Shown one piece after another: positions 55,971 to 63,377 of a stretch of 64,000 nucleotides of DNA (position 1 is the first letter of the stretch; the number at the start of each line of letters is the position of its first letter). Position numbers and translations under genes: made by a program. The stretch spans positions 124,001 to 188,000 of the forward strand of contig NZ_JAHFZG010000001.1 in assembly GCF_018619475.1 (NCBI RefSeq), written 5' to 3'. Source of the stretch: Rhodomicrobium sp. Az07 (lineage in GTDB: Bacteria > Pseudomonadota > Alphaproteobacteria > Rhizobiales > Rhodomicrobiaceae). Under the pieces are notes generated by a model that worked only from the letters and a program-made list of their open reading frames with translations, ran no database searches and was not told the DNA's origin.

Positions 55971-56160
55971 TATCGTAGTTGAAGACAGCTTTCTCTCGGA
56001 AAAGCAGAAGGAAGACATCAACGGTATACTGGCCGCTCTGCGGTATCTCACCCGCGAAGCCGAGGGAGCCGGCCTAAGCGAACTCGCGAAGGCACTGATC
56101 GAGGTGGAGACGAAATGTGATCAGGGCTTTCGCAAGAACCACAATCGCTGTCAGGCGTGA
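55936..56160 (+). CDS. small protein downstream of luxI, unknown function
   Basis: A 74-residue helical protein (SIVVEDSFLSEKQKEDINGILAALRYLTREAEGAGLSELAKALIEVETK in two helices) without a signal peptide. Its start overlaps the end of luxI by 35 bases; an ATG at 55918 is an alternative start. Its stop overlaps the next ORF start (GTGA). The tight packing suggests one transcript with luxI. I do not recognise the family. It could modulate LuxR or LuxI activity, but nothing shows it. Confidence 0.65.
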   Translation: MANTRKCNALPSIVVEDSFLSEKQKEDINGILAALRYLTREAEGAGLSELAKALIEVETKCDQGFRKNHNRCQA

Positions 56161-56447
56161 CGTTCTCACCGTTGCAAGTACTTTCGACAGAGGATCAACA
56201 GGATAGCATGATGCCCTTACGTAACGAGCTGAGATCGACACCGAGGGACGTGGATGCCCTCTTCCCGGGAAATCCTCAACCGCTGATCGCGGAGCATGTC
56301 TCGGATATGCTACAGTCTCAACTGACGAACGCATTCGAGGCCGCGCTTTGCGAGGGCATGCAACCGACCGATGCCTTGGCGGTCATGCTGTCATGGATGT
56401 CGTCGGAGATGATGCGGATCCAGGTAGACGCCCCCGTCAGTCCCTGA
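56157..56447 (+). CDS. small protein at the end of the luxI operon, unknown function
   Basis: A 96-residue protein with a GTG start overlapping the preceding stop by three bases; ATG codons at 56208 or 56211 are alternatives. The C-terminal half is helical (LIAEHVSDMLQSQLTNAFEAALCEGMQPTDALAVMLSWMSSEMMRI). There is no signal peptide and no known motif. With the 74-residue ORF it forms a pair linked to the acyl-homoserine-lactone synthase gene. Confidence 0.55.
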   Translation: MTFSPLQVLSTEDQQDSMMPLRNELRSTPRDVDALFPGNPQPLIAEHVSDMLQSQLTNAFEAALCEGMQPTDALAVMLSWMSSEMMRIQVDAPVSP

Positions 56448-56485
56448 CGCCGATGGTCATCCTTGGCCCCCGGTGATGAATGCCA

Positions 56486-56519
56486 TAAAAAAACCGCTCC
56501 GCCGAAGGCGTAAGCGGTT
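56486..56519 (-). terminator. intrinsic terminator on the minus strand, downstream of secB
   Basis: Read leftwards, AACCGCT and AGCGGTT form a 7-bp stem with a 14-base loop, followed by seven T residues. It lies about 160 bases after the secB stop. The stretch between has no convincing ORF, so secB may have a long 3' UTR, or a small RNA may end here. Confidence 0.75.
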
Positions 56520-56678
56520 GCTGGCTTTGAGGCACGCCGCAGGGCGAAGAGTGCGATATCCGACGCGCTTGGTGTCGCGGCTGATGCGCGAAACGGCACC
56601 GCACCATAGAGAGAGGGCGATGCCTTTCCACGAACCTTTGCGGCAGAGGGGGCAAGAAATGCGTCTGTTGCCGATTTC

Positions 56679-57173
56679 CTAGCTGACAGCCGGCGGTTGC
56701 TGGCCTTCAGCGGCGCGACGGCGATACAGACCGGCAAAATCGATCGGGTCGAGCAGCAGCGGCGGGAAGCCGCCTTCGCGCGTGAGGTCGGCCACGAGGC
56801 GGCGGACGAACGGGAACAGAAGCGCCGGGCATTCAATGAACAAAACGGGCTGCACGGCTTCCTGCGGCAGGTTCTTCAAATGGAACGCGCCCGCGTAAAG
56901 CAGCTCGATATTGTAAAGCACGCCCTCATCGCTCTTGGCTTCGCCTTCGAGCGAAAGCCCGACCTCGAAAACGCCGTCCTGAAGGTTGTTCACCTGCACG
57001 TTGAAGTTCAGTTGCAGGTTCGGGTTGTTGCCGGGGCCGCGAAAGAAGCGAGTGGGGTCCGGGCACTCGAAGGACAGATCCTTGATATACTGTCCGATAA
57101 CGTTGACTTGCGGCTGACCCGCGCTCGGGTCGGACTGTTCGTTGCCGCCGTTCGTTCCATTGGTCTCGGCCAT
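56679..57173 (-). CDS. secB: protein-export chaperone SecB
   Basis: A tetrameric cytoplasmic chaperone that keeps precursors unfolded and hands them to SecA. The 164-residue protein has the core QYIKDLSFECPDPTRFF and ECPALLFPFVRRLVADLTREGGFPPLLLDPIDFAGLYRRR. In related genomes it adjoins dnaQ; here the quorum-sensing genes lie between them. The usual fxsA neighbour is absent. Confidence 0.96.
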   Translation of the reverse strand: MAETNGTNGGNEQSDPSAGQPQVNVIGQYIKDLSFECPDPTRFFRGPGNNPNLQLNFNVQVNNLQDGVFEVGLSLEGEAKSDEGVLYNIELLYAGAFHLKNLPQEAVQPVLFIECPALLFPFVRRLVADLTREGGFPPLLLDPIDFAGLYRRRAAEGQQPPAVS

Positions 57174-57334
57174 CGGCTCGTTCTCCGGACTGTCTGAGGT
57201 TTTTGCTGTGCGGCTGGCCAGGGCGGCGCGCCTTCAGCGGTGAGCTACCATGCCGCACAACCGTCTGCAACGGCTTCGCGGGCGCAACTCACCTAACATC
57301 CAAAGAAATGAAGCCGCCCGGCGATACCCTTGCT

Positions 57335-57697
57335 CTATTCGGGTCGAACGTCGGGATCACCGCCCCGTGTTCCCGGCGGCGGAATGACCGGTGTCGTATT
57401 CGGATGAGGTTCGGGCGGCATGACCGTGGACATGGCAGGCGTGTTGCGTTCCTGCGGGCGAATGACCCCGTCGTTGCGGTCGAGATGCTCGGTGAGCGTT
57501 TCGCCGGGCCGCATCTGCGGCGTCGGCACCCGGTTCGGATCGGTCGACAACGTGTCTTCGGGCGCGGCTTTCGGCTTCGGCTCGTAGACCTGCGCTTGAA
57601 TCGGGAGGCTTGCGAATGCCGCCAAGGCTGCTCCCAGCGCAAGGGCTGGAATCAGCCCGTTTCCTGCGGCGTGCGCCGCGCCCGTCGTTTTCGGCAT
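57335..57697 (-). CDS. small secreted proline-rich protein, unknown function
   Basis: A 120-residue protein with a signal peptide (LIPALALGAALAAFASLPIQAQ, cleavage about residue 36) and a short, disordered mature part rich in Pro, Thr and Asp (PNRVPTPQMRPGETLTEHLDRNDGVIRP). GAGGA stands before the ATG. I do not recognise the family. The GETLTEHLDRNDGVI stretch recalls small alphaproteobacterial periplasmic proteins of unknown function. Confidence 0.75.
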   Translation of the reverse strand: MPKTTGAAHAAGNGLIPALALGAALAAFASLPIQAQVYEPKPKAAPEDTLSTDPNRVPTPQMRPGETLTEHLDRNDGVIRPQERNTPAMSTVMPPEPHPNTTPVIPPPGTRGGDPDVRPE

Positions 57698-57754
57698 GAT
57701 AATTCCTCAATTGGCTTTTGAGGAAAACGGTTTGTCGATGCGCCAGTTCCGGCG

Positions 57755-58957
57755 CTATTCCGCCGGAGCCGCCGCGGGTTCCGTTCTGCCGTGTACCAGC
57801 GCCCATGTCGCGAGCGCGCAAACAAGGATCACTGTCGCCACGGCCGCCGAGACGAGCAGCACTTCCTGAAATCCGCCGTGTCCGCGAAGGATGCTGATGA
57901 GCGGCACCGCGAGCCCGCCGACCGTGAAGCCGACGAAGAAGCGCACGGAGTAGAAACGGTTGCGGAATTCCTCGGCAACGTAGCGGCCCACCATGGCGTC
58001 GTTCAACACCACCTGCCCGTAGATCGCAGCCGTCGCCAGCACGAGCCCCGCCGCCATCGGCACGCCCGTCGTCAGCGCGGCGAGCAGCAGCCCGCCCGCC
58101 TGCAACGCTGACATCGCCACGAACAATACCGGCAGTTCCAGCTTGTCGATGAGCCGCCCGACCGTGATCTGCGTAAGCGCGCCGCAGACGAAAATGCTCG
58201 TCGTGATCCAGCCCGTCAGCGCAAGCGGGATCGGGAAGCCGAGCCGCTCGTCGATCACCTTCGGCATGGCGATGGTGACGATGTTGAACGTCAGGCCGCC
58301 CGCGAGGATCGCCGTCATGAAGGCGAGCAGCAGCCACACGAGGCGCTGGCGACTCATGACGAGGCTATGACTTGCGCTGCCCTTCTTGCCGGTCATGGTG
58401 TCATCGCGAACGAGCGCCACGAACGCGATGCCGAGCGCGATCAAGATCACGCCGGGCACGATGAACGCCGCGCGCCATCCGAAGCTTGCCGCCAGAAGCG
58501 CCGTGATGCCGGAGGCGAGGGCCGCGCCCATATTGCCCCACACGCCGTTGATACCGAGTGCGCGGCCGAGCTTCGTCGCGTTCGCCACAATCATCGCCGA
58601 GCCGATGGGATGATAGATCGCGCTGAACATGCCGAGCATGAGCAGCGAACCGGCGATCATCGGGAAACTCGTCGATCCCGCCACGGCAAGACATGCCGCG
58701 CCATAGCCGAAGAAATACGCGGTCAAGAGCGCGCGTCGCCCGAAGCGGTCCGCGAGCCAGCCCACCGGCAGCGCGAACAGACCGAAAGCGACGAAAGCGC
58801 CGGTGGTGAGCCAGATCAGGTCGCCGTAATCGCGGCCGAGGTCCGCCGCGATGGCGATGACGGCGGTCGGGAAAATCAGCAGCACGAAGTGGTCGAGCGC
58901 GTGCGCGATGTTTACGAAAAGCAGCGTCTTGTGCGGCGCGTCGTCCTGTGCGGTCAT
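57755..58957 (-). CDS. major facilitator superfamily transporter
   Basis: A 400-residue inner-membrane secondary transporter with twelve hydrophobic segments. The MFS motif A is PVGWLADRFGRRALLTAYF near residue 60. The start is MTAQDDAPHK at 58957; the frame upstream is not protein-like. The closest resemblance is to drug or sugar-efflux-type and FsR-like (fosmidomycin resistance) transporters. It is divergent from an AraC-family regulator, which probably controls it. Confidence 0.9.
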   Translation of the reverse strand: MTAQDDAPHKTLLFVNIAHALDHFVLLIFPTAVIAIAADLGRDYGDLIWLTTGAFVAFGLFALPVGWLADRFGRRALLTAYFFGYGAACLAVAGSTSFPMIAGSLLMLGMFSAIYHPIGSAMIVANATKLGRALGINGVWGNMGAALASGITALLAASFGWRAAFIVPGVILIALGIAFVALVRDDTMTGKKGSASHSLVMSRQRLVWLLLAFMTAILAGGLTFNIVTIAMPKVIDERLGFPIPLALTGWITTSIFVCGALTQITVGRLIDKLELPVLFVAMSALQAGGLLLAALTTGVPMAAGLVLATAAIYGQVVLNDAMVGRYVAEEFRNRFYSVRFFVGFTVGGLAVPLISILRGHGGFQEVLLVSAAVATVILVCALATWALVHGRTEPAAAPAE

Positions 58958-59033
58958 GGTGCGAGCGAACCCTCTCTTGCTTGCTAGTGTGACGAGAGCG
59001 TAGTCTGGCCTGAAAACGCATGGGGGCCGAAAA

Positions 59034-59786
59034 GTGTCTCGGGTGGGCCAAAATCGCAGCACCGATCGCGCCGATTATCAGTATGTGCCCCGCGCGGTCG
59101 CCGTCATGGCGAAGGAATACCCGGCGGGGTCCAGCACACAGCCGCATTTTCATCCGCGCGGACAGCTTCTCCATGCGGTCGACGGGGTCATGCTCGCGAA
59201 GACCGCGCAAGGCGCGTGGATGGTGCCGCCGCGTCACGCGCTCTGGATACCGCCGTACACCGCGCATTGCGTGGACATGCGCGCCGCCGTCTCGCTGCGC
59301 ACCGCCTATATTCGATTGGAAGAAGCCGCTGCGATCCCTGCCCAATGCAAGGTGATCGCTGTGCCGGTCCTGCTGCGCGAGGCGATCCTGGCGCTACTGG
59401 AAGAGCCGGTGCTTTACGACGAAGACGGGCGAGGCGGCGCGCTGGCGGCGCTCGTCATCCACGAGGTAGCCCGCGCGGCGAAAGCCGAGTTCGAGTTGCC
59501 ACTTCCGGCGGACCGACGGCTTGCCGCGCTCTGCGAAGCGCTGATCGAGAATTGCGCGCTTCCGCTCGACATCGACGACTGGGCCACCCGCTTCGGCCTT
59601 TCCCGGCGCACATTGACGCGGCGTTTCCGGGCGGAAACCGGTCTTTCCTTCGCGGAATGGCGGCGGCGGTTGCGCGCGATGAGCGCCGCCGCGCTCCTGA
59701 GCGAGGGCGCGAAGGCGGAATCCACCGCGCACCGGGTCGGCTATCGCAGCGCGAGCGCGCTCATCGCGATGATGCGGCGGCGATAG
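59034..59786 (+). CDS. AraC-family transcriptional regulator with cupin sensor
   Basis: A 250-residue regulator. The N-terminal cupin contains TQPHFHPRGQLLHAVDGVML (split 36-55) and WIPPYTAHCVDM. The C-terminal AraC domain has CALPLDIDDWATRFGLSRRTLTRRFRAETG and RLRAMSAAALLSEG, then a second helix-turn-helix, GYRSASALIAMMRRR, where the protein ends. The start is a GTG at 59034. It is divergent from the MFS transporter gene, a typical pairing for efflux regulation. The inducer is unknown. Confidence 0.88.
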   Translation: MSRVGQNRSTDRADYQYVPRAVAVMAKEYPAGSSTQPHFHPRGQLLHAVDGVMLAKTAQGAWMVPPRHALWIPPYTAHCVDMRAAVSLRTAYIRLEEAAAIPAQCKVIAVPVLLREAILALLEEPVLYDEDGRGGALAALVIHEVARAAKAEFELPLPADRRLAALCEALIENCALPLDIDDWATRFGLSRRTLTRRFRAETGLSFAEWRRRLRAMSAAALLSEGAKAESTAHRVGYRSASALIAMMRRR

Positions 59787-60018
59787 CGTTTACCCGTCGA
59801 CGATCAAGCCGCGTGTATAAGTAATCTTGACAAAGCGGTCAGAGAAAGAGCACGGGATCGTTCCCAAGGCGCGACGGGTACGATCCTTCTTCCAAGGCCG
59901 TTGAGCGCGACGTCGCATTTCCGCAGTTCGTGAAAGTCGGCATTCAATTTCGCCTTGATCCGTAAAAGCCGCTCCTTGATGATTGCGGCGAAGGTGACGG
60001 CGTCCGAGGGGCTTAGGC

Positions 60019-60354
60019 ATGAGTGAACACACGCTCGCACGGTTGACCGCGACGATCAAAGCGCGCCGCGCCACGAGCGCTTCCGCGTCATACACGAAAT
60101 CGCTGCTCGAAAAGGGCGCGGCGGTCTGCGCCAAGAAGCTGGGCGAGGAGGCGGTCGAAACGGTGATCGCCGGCGTCGCCGAGAGCGACGAAAAGCTTTG
60201 CGCCGAAGCCGCAGATCTTCTTTATCATCTTATGGTTCTGCTCGAAGCGCGCAACGTTCCGATCGACGCTGTGTTCGCTGAACTCGACAGCCGCACGGCG
60301 CAATCCGGGCACGCCGAAAAGGCGTCTCGCCCTAAGGATGGCTCGCCGTCATGA
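60019..60354 (+). CDS. hisE: phosphoribosyl-ATP pyrophosphatase
   Basis: HisE removes pyrophosphate from phosphoribosyl-ATP in the second step of histidine synthesis. The 111-residue protein has the all-alpha NTP pyrophosphatase motif KLGEEAVETVIAG and EAADLLYHLMVLLEARN. Its stop overlaps the coaA start by four bases. The usual upstream hisBHAF genes are missing here: only a 230-base gap and the AraC gene precede it. Confidence 0.94.
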   Translation: MSEHTLARLTATIKARRATSASASYTKSLLEKGAAVCAKKLGEEAVETVIAGVAESDEKLCAEAADLLYHLMVLLEARNVPIDAVFAELDSRTAQSGHAEKASRPKDGSPS

Positions 60355-61331
60355 GCATGACGAGCCCCGTGCTGGAGTTCGAGTTGCCCCAGGCCCTTCA
60401 GCTTTCTCCCTACCGCACCTTTTCGCGCGACGAATGGTCGAAGCTGCGCGACGGCGTTCACATGACGCTGTCCGAAGCCGACCTCGTGCGCCTGTCCGGC
60501 CTCATCGAGAAAATCTCGCAGGAGGAGGTGACGGACATTTATCTGCCCGTCGCCAAGCTCGTGAATTATTACGTGCGGGCGGCGCAGCTTCTGCACGGCG
60601 CGACGACGCGTTTCTTCAATCACGGCGATGCCAAGATGCCTTTCATCATCGGCCTCGCAGGCAGCGTTGCGGTGGGCAAGAGCACATCCGCTCGTGTGCT
60701 GCGCGAGTTGCTCGTGCGCTGGCCGAACCACCCGCGCGTTGACCTCGTGCCCACGGACGGATTTCTCTGGCCGAACGCCGAGCTTGAGCGGCGCGGCATC
60801 ATGCACAAGAAGGGCTTCCCCGAAAGCTTCGACCAGGCGCGGCTTCTGCAATTCGTCGCCGATGTGAAGGCGGGCAAGGCGCGCGTGGAAGCGCCGGTCT
60901 ATTCGCACTTTTCCTACGACATCCTTCCCGGAGAAAAGATCGTCGTCGACCGCCCCGATATTCTCATCATCGAAGGGCTCAACGTGCTCCAGCCCGCGAA
61001 GCTGCCGAAGCACGGCGACGCGGTGCCGTTCGTCTCCGACCTTCTGGATTTCTCTATCTACATCGATGCCGAACCGGCCGTGATCGAAAAGTGGTACGTG
61101 ACCCGCTTCCTGCGCCTCTGCCGCACAGCCTTCCGCGACAAGGACGCCTATTTTTACCGCTATTCGAAGCTGACGCAGGAACAGGCCATCGCGCAGGCGC
61201 TGAAGCTGTGGCGCACGATCAACCTTGTGAACCTGAAAAAGAACATCCTGCCGACGAGAAAGCGGGCCAACCTCATTCTGTCGAAGGGTGACGCGCACCG
61301 CGTGGAAACGGTGGCGCTACGGAAGCTGTGA
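60351..61331 (+). CDS. coaA: type I pantothenate kinase
   Basis: CoaA phosphorylates pantothenate, the first committed step of coenzyme A synthesis. The 326-residue protein has the P-loop GLAGSVAVGKST near residue 100, the phosphopantothenate-site VPTDGFLWPNAEL, and MHKKGFPESFDQARLLQF. The hisE-coaA overlap is conserved in rhizobia. CoA probably inhibits it by feedback, as in the family. Confidence 0.95.
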   Translation: MSMTSPVLEFELPQALQLSPYRTFSRDEWSKLRDGVHMTLSEADLVRLSGLIEKISQEEVTDIYLPVAKLVNYYVRAAQLLHGATTRFFNHGDAKMPFIIGLAGSVAVGKSTSARVLRELLVRWPNHPRVDLVPTDGFLWPNAELERRGIMHKKGFPESFDQARLLQFVADVKAGKARVEAPVYSHFSYDILPGEKIVVDRPDILIIEGLNVLQPAKLPKHGDAVPFVSDLLDFSIYIDAEPAVIEKWYVTRFLRLCRTAFRDKDAYFYRYSKLTQEQAIAQALKLWRTINLVNLKKNILPTRKRANLILSKGDAHRVETVALRKL

Positions 61332-61406
61332 GCGAGCGTGCGCTTTGCCGGCTGAAGCGGCGTCTCTTCATTGAAGGCCGTCGTTTCAGTCTCTAGAGTT
61401 TCAGCG

Positions 61407-62357
61407 ATGCCGCTTCTCCATTTGCCCACGATCACCTCGGAAAAGAGCCTCAACCGCCGCGCGGAGATGCGACGCGATGCGGCCTTCATCGATGCCGCGT
61501 TCAACGCCTCCGGGTCGAGGGTTCTCTTCCTCGCCAACCTTCGTGTTCCGATCCATCCGACGCTTGACCGCGTTCCGCCGGCCCTTCGCTGGTTGAGCGT
61601 GCCGGAGGCGCAAGCTCTCGCCGCGCCGCTCGACTACGCCTTTCTGGGCGAGGACGAGACAGGCGCCGCCGTGTTCGCCTGCAACGTGCCGCCGTACCAC
61701 AGAGACTTCGCGCGGGTGGAAGATGCGCTCTCTCCGCTTGTCGATCTGCGCTCGCTCGCCGTTCAGGGTGTTTCACATGAAACGGACCTGCTCATCGCAG
61801 CGGAAGCGCGCGCGCTGCTCGGCTGGCATGCCCACAATCGCTGCTGCCCGCGCTGCGGGGGGCCGCTTCGCCTCATCGAGGGCGGTTGGTGCCGCACCTG
61901 TGCCGGTTGCGGGCAAAGCACATGGCCGCGCACCGACCCGGCCGTGATCATGCTCATCACGCGAGGCGACCGCGCGCTGCTCGGCCATGAGCTTCGCTTT
62001 CCGGACAAGTTCTATTCGACGCTGGCGGGCTATATCGAGCCGGGCGACGACATCGAGCACGCCGTTCGCCGCGAGGTGAAGGAAGAAACGGACGTCGACG
62101 TTGGCGCGGTCCGGTACGTGGCGAGCCAGCCCTGGCCCTTTCCACATTTGTTGATGATCGGCTGTTGGGGCGAGGCGCTCACCGAGGCGATTACGGTCGA
62201 CCGCACGGAGTTGTCCGATGCGCGCTGGTTCGACCGGGCGGAACTCGCGACGATGCTGGCATTCGCGCACCCGGAAGGGCTGTTCGTCCCGCCCCGAATT
62301 TCGATGGCGCACATGCTGATCCGCGCCTTCGTGGATGGCGCACTCCCGCGCGCCTGA
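61407..62357 (+). CDS. nudC: NADH pyrophosphatase (NudC-type Nudix hydrolase)
   Basis: A 316-residue Nudix enzyme that cleaves NADH to NMNH and AMP; family members also remove NAD caps from RNA. The zinc ribbon is C-x2-C ... C-x2-C in CCPRCGGPLRLIEGGWCRTCAGCG near 146-170. The Nudix box GYIEPGDDIEHAVRREVKEETDVDVG is near 207-230. The NudC motif SQPWPFP follows, with leucine where serine is common after the next residue. The ATG at 61407 is preferred over an upstream TTG. Confidence 0.93.
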   Translation: MPLLHLPTITSEKSLNRRAEMRRDAAFIDAAFNASGSRVLFLANLRVPIHPTLDRVPPALRWLSVPEAQALAAPLDYAFLGEDETGAAVFACNVPPYHRDFARVEDALSPLVDLRSLAVQGVSHETDLLIAAEARALLGWHAHNRCCPRCGGPLRLIEGGWCRTCAGCGQSTWPRTDPAVIMLITRGDRALLGHELRFPDKFYSTLAGYIEPGDDIEHAVRREVKEETDVDVGAVRYVASQPWPFPHLLMIGCWGEALTEAITVDRTELSDARWFDRAELATMLAFAHPEGLFVPPRISMAHMLIRAFVDGALPRA

Positions 62358-62387
62358 GCAACGTTGCACAGCATCGCGCGCGGACCC

Positions 62388-62990
62388 TCAGTCTTCGCGG
62401 CGGGGGCGATGAAAATAGATGCGCGCTCCTTCCACGATGCGAAGCAGGTCTGCCTGCCGTGAGCACCCGGTCTTGCTGAGGATGCGGCGCATGTGACTTT
62501 TCACGGTCGGAAGCGACAGATTGAGGCGCTCCGCCACTTCCGGAAGCGATTGCGCCTCCACGAGGTGCTTCAGAACACGCGTCTCGGCCTTGCTGAGGTT
62601 ATACGCGCTGGCGACGCCTTCGACCCCGTACGCGGCCGGTCGTCCGGTGTGGGTGACAAGCAGCATCGAAGCGGTCGTATCGCCGGCCGAGATGGCCCTG
62701 AGGTAGCCGACCGCGCCTGGCCTTCCCTGTCCGGCAATTGCGAGGCAAAGGGATTGATCGCTCGCCCCATCGAGAAGTCTCTTGTCGAGCGCTTTCCTGA
62801 GAGCTTCCGAAGTGGACGCGTCGATGCCCGTGAGCACGCCGTTGACGAGACGAACGGGCCAGCCCTCATCGATCATGGCTTTGCCGGACCGATTGGCGAA
62901 AAGAAGGTCTCCTTCGGCGGAGAGAAGAAAAATCGCTAAGGCAATCTGATCGAACAGGTCCGATAAAATTGTAGCTATGCCTTTCGACAT
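62388..62990 (-). CDS. LuxR-type helix-turn-helix regulator with a PAS-like N-terminus
   Basis: A 200-residue regulator. The N-terminal part resembles a single PAS domain (IALAIFLLSAEGDLLFANRSGKAMI). The C-terminal GerE domain reads LSKAETRVLKHLVEAQSLPEVAERLNLSLPTVKSHMRRIL. It ends TGCSRQADLLRIV, close to the LuxR-type protein at 52-53 kb, so the two are probably paralogues. No autoinducer-binding residues are present. The start is MSKGIATILS at 62990. Confidence 0.87.
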   Translation of the reverse strand: MSKGIATILSDLFDQIALAIFLLSAEGDLLFANRSGKAMIDEGWPVRLVNGVLTGIDASTSEALRKALDKRLLDGASDQSLCLAIAGQGRPGAVGYLRAISAGDTTASMLLVTHTGRPAAYGVEGVASAYNLSKAETRVLKHLVEAQSLPEVAERLNLSLPTVKSHMRRILSKTGCSRQADLLRIVEGARIYFHRPRRED

Positions 62991-63377
62991 GGCGAAATTC
63001 CTAAAACAGGCTTGTGTACAACAGTTGCGAGCCAATTGAAAAATTGATGGAGCGTCCACCAAGGGAAACCAGAAAGACGAGCCGCGAAAAGCCGCATGGT
63101 CTCAGGATTGCAATATCCAAGCGATAAAAGAACAACGGCCATACTCTGGCAGTTTACGCATCTGAAGGCAAATCGTATGCGTCACGTCATTTTATAACGA
63201 TGAGCTTGTCCGAAGCCGTCGGCTTCGACCCAAGGTAAAGCGGATTGTATCGCGACGCCCGCGGTGATGTGCGGGGAACGCCGAGGCCGCGTTGCGCCGA
63301 CACCGCCCTACGCCACGGCGTCTGGCGTGATCGGGTCCACCGATCAAGGCGTTCGACGTGCCGGGTGGGCCGCGCCC
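62991..63377. other. 387-base region between the LuxR-type and YyaL-like genes
   Basis: No convincing gene is seen. Two perfect inverted repeats stand out: CGAAGCC-GTC-GGCTTCG (63211-63227) and TGATCGG-GTCCA-CCGATCA (63328-63346); neither is followed by a T-run. A minus-strand tail reading YNPLYLGSKPTASDKLIVIK (63187-63250) looks faintly protein-like but has no start, and may be a gene remnant. The promoter of the LuxR-type gene should lie near 63000-63120. Confidence 0.5.

Noticed and set aside
56473-56682. A 69-codon plus-strand ORF after the quorum-sensing operon
   Set aside because: It starts over the minus-strand terminator and is an Arg-rich low-complexity frame.
59804-60040. A 78-codon minus-strand ORF between the AraC gene and hisE
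   Set aside because: The sequence looks partly protein-like, but it overlaps the start of hisE, has no ribosome-binding site and no recognised family.
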